A stretch of DNA of 64,000 nt from assembly GCF_014202435.1 (NCBI RefSeq), contig NZ_JACHGU010000002.1, forward strand, positions 558,001-622,000, given 5' to 3'. The stretch is from Pseudoxanthomonas broegbernensis (GTDB lineage Bacteria; Pseudomonadota; Gammaproteobacteria; Xanthomonadales; Xanthomonadaceae). Positions 32,023 through 41,312 of the stretch are shown one piece after another. Positions within the stretch are counted from its first letter, which is position 1; every line of letters starts with the position of its first letter. The position numbers and the translations under genes were made by a program. The notes beneath the pieces are model-generated. The model made no database searches and had not been told where the DNA came from. It saw only the letters and a list, made by a program, of their open reading frames with translations.

Positions 32023-32415
32023 ATGAGCATCGAAATCCAGTACCTGGCCTGGGCCGTCGTGCTCGGGTTCGCGCAATTGCTGCTGGCCAGCCTGCTGGCC
32101 ACCCGGCAGCGCGGCGTGGCCTGGAACACCGGCCCGCGCGATGCCGCTGCCGGGCCGCTGCCGGCGACCGCCGGCCGTGCCCAGCGCGCCCTGGGCAACT
32201 TCCTGGAAACCTTCCCGTTCTTCGCCGCGGCGGTGCTGGCGGTGGTCTGGAGCGGCCGCGCCGATGCGCATACCGCGCTGGGCGTGCAGCTCTATCTGTG
32301 GTCGCGGCTGGTTTACGTGCCGCTGTACCTGTTCGCGGTGCGCTACCTGCGTTCGCTGGCCTGGGCACTGGCGATGGCCGGCCTGGCCCTGGTGCTGTGG
32401 CCCTTGCTGGGCTGA
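32023..32415 (+). CDS. MAPEG family membrane protein
   Basis: 130 residues with four predicted transmembrane helices. The stretch RAQRALGNFLETFPFFAAAVL (residues about 54-74) is the E-x2-P-containing motif of MAPEG proteins (membrane-associated proteins in eicosanoid and glutathione metabolism), and the YLWSRLVYVPLYLF segment is family-typical. Bacterial MAPEG proteins may have glutathione transferase activity, but the substrate is unknown. Confidence 0.85.
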   Translation: MSIEIQYLAWAVVLGFAQLLLASLLATRQRGVAWNTGPRDAAAGPLPATAGRAQRALGNFLETFPFFAAAVLAVVWSGRADAHTALGVQLYLWSRLVYVPLYLFAVRYLRSLAWALAMAGLALVLWPLLG

Positions 32416-32497
32416 GCGCACCGTTCATCGACGGTTGCCCGTGCCGGGGGCGCACCCCCTAGACTGGGCGGCATCCCCCGCATCGCGTTGATTGTCC

Positions 32498-33703
32498 GTG
32501 CAGCGTTCCTTGGCCTCGCCTCGCTTCCGCCGAACCGCTTTCGCCGCCTTCCTGCTGGCCTGTGCATCGCCGCTTGCCGGTTGCCTCGGCCAATCACCCG
32601 CGCCGGCCCCGGCGGTGGAGACCCAGACGGTGACCTCGCCCGAGGAAGGCGGTGCGGTCAGCCGTGCGCCGATGCCCGAGGGTGCCGTGCCGGCGGCGCC
32701 CGCCCCGCAGGCCGCGCCGCCGGTGCCGGTGCCCAAGGCCAAGGCGCCGGACTGGTCGCCGATGGAGTTGACCTCCGGCCAGGCCTGGATCGGTTGCGCG
32801 CTCGACTACGACCAGGGCGACGGCGAGCCGGTGTCCGTGCCCAGCCGCGACAACCTGCGCCACCTGCTCGAACCCTGCGTGGAAGGCGACGTGCTGCGCC
32901 TGCGCTGGCGCGGCAAGGTCGCCAGCGACTTCACCGCCCTGGTGGAGCGGGTGACCCGCGTGGCCGACGCGCTGGACATCGGCAACCGAGTGCTGGACCT
33001 GGATTCCACCGGCGGCCAGGTCGAGGACGCGATCCGCGCGGGCGATTGGATCGGCCGCCACCACTGGACGCTGTGGGTGCGCGAGGATTCGGTGTGCCAC
33101 AGCGCCTGCGTGTTCGTGCTGGCCGGCGGCGACAGCCGCATGCTGGCCGGGCGGGTGGGCATCCACCGCATCATCCGGCTCAGCTCCACCGCCACCAACC
33201 GCGAGGAACTCAACACCGAGCTGCAGGCGGTGTACGCCACCGTGCGCGCCTACCTGGAACGCAACGGCGCCTCGCCGCTGCTGGCCGACGCGATGAAGAC
33301 CGTGCCCAACCGCAGCCTGCGCCTGCTCACCGTGGAGGAATTGCGCGTCTACGGGCTGGACGGCAACAACGCCGCCCAGGACGACCTGGACCGGGTGCGC
33401 CTGCTGGACAAGTGCGGCGACGACTTCATGCACCGGCGCGATGCCTGGGTGCGCGCGTTCGGCGAGCGCTGCCGGAGCGAGCGCGAGGTCCATGCCCTCA
33501 ACGCCTGCGGCCTGGAACTGCGCCGCGGCTACGGTTTCCCCGACGAGGCGTGCCCGGCGGAGAGCCCGCTGGCCGAGTTCAACGCCCTGGTCACGGTGGC
33601 CGAACCGACGCCGGAGGCCGAGGCGGGCGCCGGGGCGGAGGCCGCGCCGGCCGCGAAGACCGCCGGCGGCGGCGGGAAGGCGCCGGCCGGGCAGGGCGGC
33701 TGA
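32498..33703 (+). CDS. ClpP/crotonase-fold lipoprotein
   Basis: 401 residues. The N terminus has an Arg-rich start, a hydrophobic core and a lipobox (SPLAGCLG), then a Pro/Ala-rich linker of about 50 residues. The central domain reads VLDLDSTGGQVEDAIRAGDWI, then SVCHSACVFVLAGG and GIHRI, which is the ClpP-like serine protease pattern: a Gly-rich oxyanion loop, a Ser in CHSAC and a following His. The C terminus ends in a low-complexity Ala/Gly tail. It is probably attached to the outer membrane facing the periplasm. The start is uncertain between TTG 32492 and GTG 32498. Confidence 0.65.
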   Translation: MQRSLASPRFRRTAFAAFLLACASPLAGCLGQSPAPAPAVETQTVTSPEEGGAVSRAPMPEGAVPAAPAPQAAPPVPVPKAKAPDWSPMELTSGQAWIGCALDYDQGDGEPVSVPSRDNLRHLLEPCVEGDVLRLRWRGKVASDFTALVERVTRVADALDIGNRVLDLDSTGGQVEDAIRAGDWIGRHHWTLWVREDSVCHSACVFVLAGGDSRMLAGRVGIHRIIRLSSTATNREELNTELQAVYATVRAYLERNGASPLLADAMKTVPNRSLRLLTVEELRVYGLDGNNAAQDDLDRVRLLDKCGDDFMHRRDAWVRAFGERCRSEREVHALNACGLELRRGYGFPDEACPAESPLAEFNALVTVAEPTPEAEAGAGAEAAPAAKTAGGGGKAPAGQGG

Positions 33704-33865
33704 AGCCCGCTTCGTCGCCATGCGCGGGGCTTGCGGCCTGTTCCACTGAACGGAACCCGCCGCCCGTTCGATCCGGGGCGACAAGCCCGGTGGGGAAGGC
33801 GCACAATAGCGCCTTCTGACCAGCCCCCCGCCGCGCCTTTCCGGCGCGCGCCGCCGGAGTTCCGG

Positions 33866-35746
33866 ATGTCCACCCCCGAAAGCGAAACCCGCGCCGCGCC
33901 GCGCTTTGGCGACCTCGGCCTGCCCGAGCCGTTGCTTGCCGCACTGGCCGACGTCGGCTACGAATCCCCGTCGCCGATCCAGGCCGCCACCATCCCGGCG
34001 CTGCTGGCCGGCCGCGACGTGCTGGGCACCGCCCAGACCGGCACCGGCAAGACCGCCGCCTTCGCCCTGCCCGTGCTGGCCAAGCTGGACCTGTCGCGCA
34101 ACAAGCCGCAGGCGCTGGTGCTGGCGCCCACCCGCGAGCTGGCCATCCAGGTGGCCGAGGCCTTCCAGCGCTATGCCGTGCGGATTCCCGGTTTCCAGGT
34201 GCTGCCGATCTACGGCGGGCAGGGCTATGGCCCGCAACTGGCCGCGCTGCGGCGCGGCGTGCAGGTGGTGGTCGGCACCCCGGGCCGGGTGATCGACCAC
34301 CTGGAGCGCGGCTCGCTGGACCTGTCGCAGTTGCAATGCCTGGTCCTGGACGAGGGCGACGAGATGCTGCGCATGGGCTTCATCGACGACGTCGAGACCG
34401 TGCTGCAGAAGACCCCGCCCTCGCGCCAGGTGGCGTTGTTCTCGGCGACCATGCCGGCGCCGATCCGGCGCATCGCCCAGACCTACCTGAAGGATCCGGT
34501 CGAAGTCACCATCGCCGCCAAGACCACCACCTCGGCCAACATCCGCCAGCGCTACTGGTTCGTCAGCGGCCTGCACAAGCTCGACGCGCTGACCCGGATC
34601 CTGGAGGCCGAGCCGTTCGACGCGATGATCGTGTTCGCCCGCACCAAGGCCGCCACCGAGGAACTGGCCGGCAAGCTGCAGGCGCGCGGCGTGACCGCGG
34701 CGGCGATCAACGGCGACATGCAGCAGCAGCAGCGCGAGCGCACCATCGCCCACCTCAAGGACGGGCGCCTGGACGTGCTGGTGGCCACCGACGTGGCCGC
34801 GCGCGGGCTGGACGTGGACCGGATCAGCCATGTGCTGAACTACGACATCCCGTACGACACCGAGAGCTACGTGCACCGGATCGGCCGCACCGGCCGCGCC
34901 GGCCGCAGCGGCGAGGCGATCCTGTTCGTCACCCCGCGCGAGAAGGGCATGCTGCGCGCGATCGAGCGCGCCACCCGGCAGCCGATCGAGGAGATGCGCC
35001 TGCCGACCGTGCAGGCGGTGAACGACCGCCGGGTGACGCGCTTCTTCGAGCGCATCTCCGGCGCGCTGGAGACCGATGGGCTGGAACCGTACCGCGACCT
35101 GGTCGATCGTTATGCCGGCGAGCACGACGTCGGCGCCACCGAGATCGCCGCCGCGCTGGCGCGGCTGCTGCAGGGCGATACGCCGCTGATGCTGGACGCC
35201 TCCGTCGAGCCGGAACAGCGCCCGCACGCCGCGCGCGCGCCCCGCGAGATGCGCGAGCCCCACGGGCATGGCAACGGCGCGCCCGCCGCGCGAGGTCCGC
35301 GCGCGCCGCGCGGCCACGACGACGACGGCTTCGCCCCGCGTCCGCCGCGCGCGCCCAAGCCGCCGCGTGCCGCGCCCGAGTCGGGCATGGAGACGTACCG
35401 GGTCGAGGTCGGCCATGCGCACGGGGTGAAGCCGGGCAACATCGTCGGCGCCATCGCCAACGAGGCCGGGCTGGAAAGCCGCTACATCGGCCGCATCGAC
35501 ATCCACGACGATCATTCCATCCTCGACCTGCCGGAAGGCATGCCGCCGGAGGTCATGGCCCACCTTCGCAAGGCCTGGGTGGTCGGCCAGCAACTGCGGA
35601 TCAGCCGCTGGGACGGCAGCCACGAACCGTCGGCTCCCGCGCCCGGGCCGCGCGCGCGCGCCCGTCCGCCGGGCGCCCGACCGGGGCACGCGGCCAAGCC
35701 GCCGGCCAAGCCGCACCGCAAGGGCCCTGCCAAGCCCAGGGGCTGA
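33866..35746 (+). CDS. deaD: DEAD-box ATP-dependent RNA helicase with DbpA-like RNA-binding domain
   Basis: 626 residues. The RecA-like core shows the Q motif, AQTGTGKT, PTRELA, TPGR, DEGD (a DEGD variant of DEAD), SAT, and the C-terminal core motifs VATDVAARGLD and HRIGRTGRAGR. An Arg-rich linker follows. A C-terminal RRM-like DbpA domain (residues about 510-590, YRVEVGHAHGVKPGNIVGAIANEAGL) and a basic Pro-rich tail complete it. The layout fits CsdA/DeaD, acting in cold-shock mRNA unwinding and ribosome assembly. Confidence 0.92.
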   Translation: MSTPESETRAAPRFGDLGLPEPLLAALADVGYESPSPIQAATIPALLAGRDVLGTAQTGTGKTAAFALPVLAKLDLSRNKPQALVLAPTRELAIQVAEAFQRYAVRIPGFQVLPIYGGQGYGPQLAALRRGVQVVVGTPGRVIDHLERGSLDLSQLQCLVLDEGDEMLRMGFIDDVETVLQKTPPSRQVALFSATMPAPIRRIAQTYLKDPVEVTIAAKTTTSANIRQRYWFVSGLHKLDALTRILEAEPFDAMIVFARTKAATEELAGKLQARGVTAAAINGDMQQQQRERTIAHLKDGRLDVLVATDVAARGLDVDRISHVLNYDIPYDTESYVHRIGRTGRAGRSGEAILFVTPREKGMLRAIERATRQPIEEMRLPTVQAVNDRRVTRFFERISGALETDGLEPYRDLVDRYAGEHDVGATEIAAALARLLQGDTPLMLDASVEPEQRPHAARAPREMREPHGHGNGAPAARGPRAPRGHDDDGFAPRPPRAPKPPRAAPESGMETYRVEVGHAHGVKPGNIVGAIANEAGLESRYIGRIDIHDDHSILDLPEGMPPEVMAHLRKAWVVGQQLRISRWDGSHEPSAPAPGPRARARPPGARPGHAAKPPAKPHRKGPAKPRG

Positions 35747-35846
35747 TCCAGCCCGCTCCGTGCCCGTGCCCCCGCGTTCGCGGGGCGTGATCGTGCGCCG
35801 CAACCGCACCGGTATGATGGGCCGGGACACTACTCGCAAGGGGAGC

Positions 35847-37535
35847 ATGGACATCGGCGTCGAACCGGACCAGACACATGGCCCGTGGCGGCGATGGGCA
35901 CTGGCCGCGCCATTCGTGCTGGCGTTGCTGTGGGTCCTGCCGGGACTGGCCTCCGACCGCCCGGAACTGGGCCGGGACTACCTGGTGACCGGCGTGCCGG
36001 CGCTGGACCCGGCGCCGGTGAGGAGGTGCGATCCGGCGGTGCTGGCCGGCCTGGGCGAGCGGGTGGAAGTCCCGCCGCCGCCGGGCGGCTGGTCCGGCGC
36101 GCCGCAGGCGGTGGACGTGTTCAATGTGTTCGCCGGCGAGGTCATGGTCAGCCATGGTGAGCGCGAGGTTTGCGGCCACATGCACGATGCGCGCACCCGC
36201 GATTCGCGCTTCCGGGCCGGCGTGGGCATGGTGGTGGTGCCCGTGGCCGGCGACCTGGAGCCGATCCGGGTGGCGTGGGCCACGCCGCTGAAATCCCGCT
36301 GGATCCCGACGGTGCGGATCGGCGCGCCCAGCCCGGTGCAGCAGATCGACACCGCGCGGCTGCTGGTGCGCACGGCCTGCGTGGCCGTGGCGATCGTGCT
36401 GGCGTTCACCGCGTTGATGGGGTTCCTGAGCGCGCGCGACGGCCTGTTTCTGGGCTATGCCCTGCTGTGCCTGCTGGCGGTGGTGTGGCAGGCCATCGTG
36501 AGCGGGCTCAGCGGCTACCCCGAACCCTGGCTGCCGGTGGGCGGCGAAGCGTCGCGCTGGCTGGTGGCGCTGTCGTGCATGGGCCTGAGCGCGCTGCTTT
36601 ACGTGATGTGGCTGCTGGTCGGCGCGGCCGGGCGCGGGCGCGCCTGCCGCCAGTGCCTGCTGCGGACGGTCGGCGGGTGCTGGCTGCTGGGCATCGTGCT
36701 GGCGGCGGGGCTGCCGATGCCCGCGCTGGGGGCGTTCGCCGAGGCGGTGGATGCGATCTTCGCGGCCGGATGCGTGGCCGTCTTCGCCCTCGGCCTGTAC
36801 GCGGCGTGGCGGCGGCGCGGCGACGCGCTGGCCGGCATCGCCGCGATCCTGCCGTTCCTGGTGATGGTGTTGCTGGACCTGGCCGACAGTCGCTTGCTGA
36901 TCGAGTACCGGGTCGAGGCGATCCAACTGTCGATCACCTGGTTCCTGACCGTCAGCGCCTACGCATTGAACCTGCGCCTGGGCCGCCTGCGCCGGCAGCG
37001 CGACGAGATGCAACTGCTGGCCGACACCGACGCGCTGACCGGGCTGGCCAACCGGCGCGCGGGACTGGTGCGGCTCGAGCGCCATTTCCGGAGCGCGGCC
37101 GTGCGCGGCGGGATGCTTTCGGTCGCATTCCTGGACATCGACCTGTTCAAGCGCATCAACGACGTGCATGGCCACCACGCCGGCGACCGGGTGCTGGTGG
37201 CGGTGGCGCAGACGCTGGCCGCCGCGATCCGCGACGCGGCCGACGTGGTGCGCATGGGCGGAGAGGAATTCCTGGTGATGTTGCCGGGCGTGAGCGGCGA
37301 CTCGGCGTGGCAACGGATGGAAACCGTGCGCACCCAGGTGGCCCGGGTCGCGGCCGGGCTGGGCATCCCCGGGCTGACGGTGACCGCCAGCATCGGGATC
37401 GCCTCGCAGCATCCGCAGGACCACGACGCCAGCATGCTGTTGCGCCGCGCCGACGAGGCGATGTACCGCGCCAAGCGCAACGGCCGCAATCGCGTCGTCG
37501 CCGCGGAAACCCCCGTGGCCGGAAGCGGCGGCTGA
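35847..37535 (+). CDS. membrane-bound diguanylate cyclase (7TM-type sensor + GGDEF)
   Basis: 562 residues. A signal/anchor helix leads to a periplasmic region of about 150 residues, then about seven transmembrane helices (residues about 170-390) resembling 7TMR-DISM sensors, then a GGDEF domain. The active-site loop is RMGGEEF, and metal/substrate residues LDIDLFKRINDVHGHHAGD are intact, so it should make c-di-GMP. The product-inhibition I-site is not canonical: the position of its Asp holds Ala (RDAA instead of RxxD). ATG 35847 has a GGGGAG ribosome site. Confidence 0.88.
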   Translation: MDIGVEPDQTHGPWRRWALAAPFVLALLWVLPGLASDRPELGRDYLVTGVPALDPAPVRRCDPAVLAGLGERVEVPPPPGGWSGAPQAVDVFNVFAGEVMVSHGEREVCGHMHDARTRDSRFRAGVGMVVVPVAGDLEPIRVAWATPLKSRWIPTVRIGAPSPVQQIDTARLLVRTACVAVAIVLAFTALMGFLSARDGLFLGYALLCLLAVVWQAIVSGLSGYPEPWLPVGGEASRWLVALSCMGLSALLYVMWLLVGAAGRGRACRQCLLRTVGGCWLLGIVLAAGLPMPALGAFAEAVDAIFAAGCVAVFALGLYAAWRRRGDALAGIAAILPFLVMVLLDLADSRLLIEYRVEAIQLSITWFLTVSAYALNLRLGRLRRQRDEMQLLADTDALTGLANRRAGLVRLERHFRSAAVRGGMLSVAFLDIDLFKRINDVHGHHAGDRVLVAVAQTLAAAIRDAADVVRMGGEEFLVMLPGVSGDSAWQRMETVRTQVARVAAGLGIPGLTVTASIGIASQHPQDHDASMLLRRADEAMYRAKRNGRNRVVAAETPVAGSGG

Positions 37536-37697
37536 GCGCGGCGGGCCGGGTCCGCCTGCGCTGGAGGGCCGGCGGCCGTGGAGTGCCACGCCGTTCGCAC
37601 GGCGAATCCCTCCGCAGGGCGCGCGCCCATCATCCCGGCGGGACGATCGCCGCCTTGCGGTCGTCCGTGCGGCACCGGCCTGGTCGATAATGGCGGC

Positions 37698-38414
37698 ATG
37701 AGCATCCGCCTCAACAAGCACATCGCCCAGACCGGCTTCTGCTCCCGCCGCGAGGCCGACCGCCTGATCGCCGGGCGCCGGGTGAGCGTCAACGGCCAGG
37801 CCGCCGGCACGGGCGCGGTGGTCGGCGAGGGCGACACGGTCCTGGTCGATGGGCGGCCGCTGAAGCCGCGTGCCGCCCGGGCCGGGCGCCGGCACGTGTA
37901 CATTGCCTTGAACAAGCCGGTCGGCGTGACCTGCACCACCGAGCGGGAGGTGAAGGGGAACATCGTGGATTTCGTCGGCCACGAGCAGCGGATCTTCCCC
38001 ATAGGGCGCCTGGACAAGGATTCCGAGGGCCTGATCCTGCTGACCAGCAACGGCGATATCGTCAACCGCATCCTGCGCGCGGAGAACGGCCACCAGAAGG
38101 AATACCTGGTGGCGGTGAACAAGCCGGTCACCGACGAGTTCCTGCGCGCGATGGCGCGGGGCGTGCGCATCCATGGACAGACCACCCTGCCGTGCCGCAC
38201 CGCGCGGATCGCCCGGTTCGGCTTCCGCATCGTCCTGGAGCAGGGCCTGAACCGGCAGATCCGGCTGATGGCCGCGGCCTTCGACTACCGGGTCACGCAA
38301 CTGCGCCGGGTACGCATCGACAACGTCAAGCTGGGGGTGCTCAAGCCCGGGCAGTGGCGCAACCTGAGCGAGGCCGAGTTGCAGGGGCTGCTGCCGGATT
38401 TCTCCGACTGGTAG
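37698..38414 (+). CDS. rluF: 23S rRNA pseudouridine(2604) synthase RluF
   Basis: 238 residues. An N-terminal S4 RNA-binding domain (RLNKHIAQTGFCSRREADRLI) precedes the RsuA-type synthase domain with the catalytic Asp in IGRLDKDSEGL near residue 103. The lack of an added C-terminal domain and the NKPVGVTCTTE segment fit RluF, which modifies U2604 (and U35 of tRNA-Tyr). RsuA/RluB/RluE cannot be excluded from motifs alone. The GATAAT box at 37686-37691 would place the start codon at the predicted transcription start. Confidence 0.88.
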   Translation: MSIRLNKHIAQTGFCSRREADRLIAGRRVSVNGQAAGTGAVVGEGDTVLVDGRPLKPRAARAGRRHVYIALNKPVGVTCTTEREVKGNIVDFVGHEQRIFPIGRLDKDSEGLILLTSNGDIVNRILRAENGHQKEYLVAVNKPVTDEFLRAMARGVRIHGQTTLPCRTARIARFGFRIVLEQGLNRQIRLMAAAFDYRVTQLRRVRIDNVKLGVLKPGQWRNLSEAELQGLLPDFSDW

Positions 38415-38502
38415 GCGTCGGGCAAGAGGCCGCCCGCCACGCGCAAAGGCTGGAGGCGCGCGCCGACGGCAGCGGGGCCTCGCACGGGTGCCGGCCGCGT
38501 GT

Positions 38503-39474
38503 TCAGTCGACCAGCCGCTTGGCCTCGGCGGTGCCCAGCACTTCCGGATGCCGCGGGCCGGCGGTGTCCAGGGGCCGGCGCCGTGCCACCAGCGGGTCGA
38601 GGAACACGGCGGCCAGCACGATGGCCACGCCCAGGTAGAACCACGGGCTCAGCTCGTGCTGCTCGCCCAGCAGCAGCGCGGCCAGCGCGATCGCGTAGAC
38701 CGGCTCCAGGTTGGTGGCCAGTTGCACGGCATAGGCGCTGAGCTGGCGCAGGGCCACCAGCGCCAGGGCGAACGGCAGCAGCGTGCACGCCAGCGCCAGC
38801 AGCACCAGCAAGGCGCCATCGCGCGGGCCGGGCAGTACCAGCAGGTCGCCGGCCAGGGCCGGCAGCAGCATCGGCATCAGCGGTGCCAGCGCGGTCAGGA
38901 CCAGCGCGCCGGCGCCCAGCTCCAGGGCGGTGACGGTCAAGGGATCGGCATGCTCGACCAGGCGCTTGTTGAACGAGCCGAAGATCGCCACCAGCAGCGC
39001 CGACAGCGCGCCCACCGCCACGCCCAGCCGCATTCCGTCCGGCACGCCGCCCACCACCAGGGCCACGCCCGGCAGCACCGCCACGCCCAGCGCCAGCTCG
39101 CGCGGGCGGAACGGGCGCCGTGCGGCCCAGGGCTCGATCGCCGCGGTGAACACCGGCGCCAACGCGATGCAGGTGGCGGCCACCGAGGCGTTGGCCAGCT
39201 TGATCGCGCCGTAGAAGGTGAGCCAGTGCAGGGCCACCAGCGCGCCGATGCCGGCATAGGCCAGCACCAGCCGGGGGGAAAGCGTGCGCAGGCCACGCCA
39301 TACCCGCGGGACCAGCGCCAGCGCGGCGACCACCAGCAGCATCCGCCACCACACCAGGGGCAGCGCGGGCATGGCGATGAGCTTTCCGAGGATGGCGGTG
39401 AAGCCCCACAGCAGCACGCAGACGTGGATCTGCAGGTGCGCGCGGGAGCGGTCGGTCATCGGCATGGGGGGCAT
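38503..39474 (-). CDS. EamA/DMT-family transporter
   Basis: 323 residues with ten predicted transmembrane helices arranged as two EamA repeats (first about residues 15-145, second about 150-290). The second repeat contains the AYAVQLATNLEPVYAIALAALLLGE motif typical of drug/metabolite exporters. The substrate is unknown. In-frame ATGs at 39465 and 39459 are alternative starts; the last (MTDRSRAHLQ) may be more conserved. It converges with rluF. Confidence 0.85.
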   Translation of the reverse strand: MPPMPMTDRSRAHLQIHVCVLLWGFTAILGKLIAMPALPLVWWRMLLVVAALALVPRVWRGLRTLSPRLVLAYAGIGALVALHWLTFYGAIKLANASVAATCIALAPVFTAAIEPWAARRPFRPRELALGVAVLPGVALVVGGVPDGMRLGVAVGALSALLVAIFGSFNKRLVEHADPLTVTALELGAGALVLTALAPLMPMLLPALAGDLLVLPGPRDGALLVLLALACTLLPFALALVALRQLSAYAVQLATNLEPVYAIALAALLLGEQHELSPWFYLGVAIVLAAVFLDPLVARRRPLDTAGPRHPEVLGTAEAKRLVD

Positions 39475-39579
39475 TATTGCCCGGCCCCCCCGCGCCTGGC
39501 AGCCGGGTTGCAGCGGCGCGCGCCCGCGCGGGGCTGGGTGCCGGCGCTTGCCGCGGGAAAGTCCGCCGCGCCGGCGCCG

Positions 39580-40230
39580 TCAGCGCCGCGGTGCCATCCA
39601 GCCGCGCAGGCCCAGCACGGCCACGGCCAGCACCGTGCCCAGGGTGGCCATCAGCATGTCCTGCTGCGCGTCCCATACGTCGCCCTGGGTGCCGAGGTAG
39701 GCCTGTCCCAGGTCGCCGCCGAACACGCTGGCGGCCAGCCACTCGAACAGCTCGAACAGCAGCGAGTGCGACATGACGAAGCTGACCGGCAGCACGTAGC
39801 GCCAGGCGCCGCGCGGCGGTGCCACGCGGTCCAGCAGCTCGATGCAGGCCGGGGTGACCAGCACGCCATAGAGGAAGTGCACCAGCCGGTCGAAGGCGTT
39901 GCGCTGCAGCCCCAGCGCGGCATCCAGCGAAAACCCGAACGTGCGCTGGAAGAAGGCGTCGTACGGCACTTCGGCATACGTGTAGTGGGCGCCGATCTCG
40001 TGCAGCACGCCGAAGGCGAACAGGCAGGCGTAGCTGAGCAGGGTCAGCGGCATCCGCCGCCAGCCCCAGGCCAGGGCCGGCACCGCCAGCAGCACCAGCA
40101 CGTTTTCCAGCGCCCAGTCGTGGCGGTACTTCGGCGCGATGGCCAGCGCGATCCAGACGGCCGCGAAAAGCCCCAGCAGGACCCGCGCATGACGGGAGGT
40201 GGCGGGTTTGCGCAGCGCGGCCTCGGGCAT
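39580..40230 (-). CDS. DUF2238 inner membrane protein (YjdF-like)
   Basis: 216 residues with six predicted transmembrane helices. The segment GVLHEIGAHYTYAEVPYD and the later SHSLLFELFEWLAA and GTQGDVWDAQQDM motifs are characteristic of the DUF2238/YjdF family, which keeps His, Glu and Asp residues in membrane positions. The function is unknown. It is separated from the EamA transporter by 105 bp and lies on the same strand. Confidence 0.85.
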   Translation of the reverse strand: MPEAALRKPATSRHARVLLGLFAAVWIALAIAPKYRHDWALENVLVLLAVPALAWGWRRMPLTLLSYACLFAFGVLHEIGAHYTYAEVPYDAFFQRTFGFSLDAALGLQRNAFDRLVHFLYGVLVTPACIELLDRVAPPRGAWRYVLPVSFVMSHSLLFELFEWLAASVFGGDLGQAYLGTQGDVWDAQQDMLMATLGTVLAVAVLGLRGWMAPRR

Positions 40231-40319
40231 GGCCGCATCCTCGCATGGAATGCGGGCGGGAGCGGTCTGGGGCCAGGCGGCACCCCCGCCGGGCACCCGC
40301 GTTGCCGTCCGTCCAGCAC

Positions 40320-41171
40320 CTAGGCCGGCACCCGCAGGCGTGCGATCAGCGCCTGCGCCGCGGCCGGGTTGCGCTGCTTGGCGCCGGCGATGAAGAACAC
40401 GAATGCCTCGCGCGGCACGGTGCCCGGCTGCGGTGCGTCCAGGTGCGGCAGGTCGTCCGGATCGCCGCCGCCGGCCCAGTCGCGGGCGCGGCACGCCCAG
40501 GCGTCCAGGTCCGCCGCCGGGTAGCCCTGGGCCAGGCCGGCTTGCGATTGCATCAGCCGCGCGTAGGCGAAATCGGCGGTGAGGTCGGCGAACGAGGGGT
40601 GCTCGGCCGAGCCGGCGAACACCAGGGCCACGTTGCGCGCGCGCAGCAATGCCAGGAGTTGCGGCGAGAACAGGGCGTGGTCGCGCAGTTCCAGCGCATG
40701 CCGCAGCGGGCGGCCGCCGGCCCGCCCCGGCAGCAGCGCCAGGAATGCGTCCAGCTCCTCCAGCGCGGGCGCCTGGCCGCGGTCGAACTGCCAGAGCAGC
40801 GCGCCGAGCCGGTCCCCCAGCTCGGCGATGCCGCCGACGAAGTCCTCGACCTGGGTGCCGGTGCCGGCCAGCCGGCGGCTGGCCATGATCCGCTGCGGCG
40901 CCTTGGCGGCGAACACGAAGCCCGGCGGCGTCGCGTCGCGCCACTTCGCGTAGGTGGCCGGCTTCTGCGTGCCGTAGTAGGTGCCGTTGATCTCGATCGC
41001 GGTCAACTGGCCGCTGGCGTATTCCAGCTCGCGCCGCTGTACCAGCTTCTCGGGATAGAACACGCCGCCGCGCCAGGGCGCATAGGTCCAGCCGCCGATG
41101 CCGACGCGGATACGGGCGCCGGCCGCGTTCGCGGAAGATGCGGCCGGCGGCATGGAGAACAGGTCCTGCAT
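40320..41171 (-). CDS. DUF72 family protein (YecE-like)
   Basis: 283 residues with a TIM-barrel-like pattern. The start of the domain (VGIGGWTYAPWRGGVFYPEKL), the INGTYYGTQKPATYAKWRD segment and FVFAAKAPQRI are diagnostic of DUF72. The biochemical role is not established. An in-frame GTG at 41186 would extend it by five residues; ATG 41171 was chosen. The C terminus keeps the FVFFIAGAKQRNPAAAQAL stretch. Confidence 0.87.
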   Translation of the reverse strand: MQDLFSMPPAASSANAAGARIRVGIGGWTYAPWRGGVFYPEKLVQRRELEYASGQLTAIEINGTYYGTQKPATYAKWRDATPPGFVFAAKAPQRIMASRRLAGTGTQVEDFVGGIAELGDRLGALLWQFDRGQAPALEELDAFLALLPGRAGGRPLRHALELRDHALFSPQLLALLRARNVALVFAGSAEHPSFADLTADFAYARLMQSQAGLAQGYPAADLDAWACRARDWAGGGDPDDLPHLDAPQPGTVPREAFVFFIAGAKQRNPAAAQALIARLRVPA

Positions 41172-41312
41172 GTGCGTTCCATCCACCAGCGTGCGCCGAT
41201 CATAGCCGTCCGGCGAACGTGGCCGCGTTATCGCCGGAGGATTCCGAATCGCGCCGCAACGGGCGTCGGCCGAGGTGGCGGGGAATGCGCCGCCAGGATG
41301 GACCGTCGCCGC

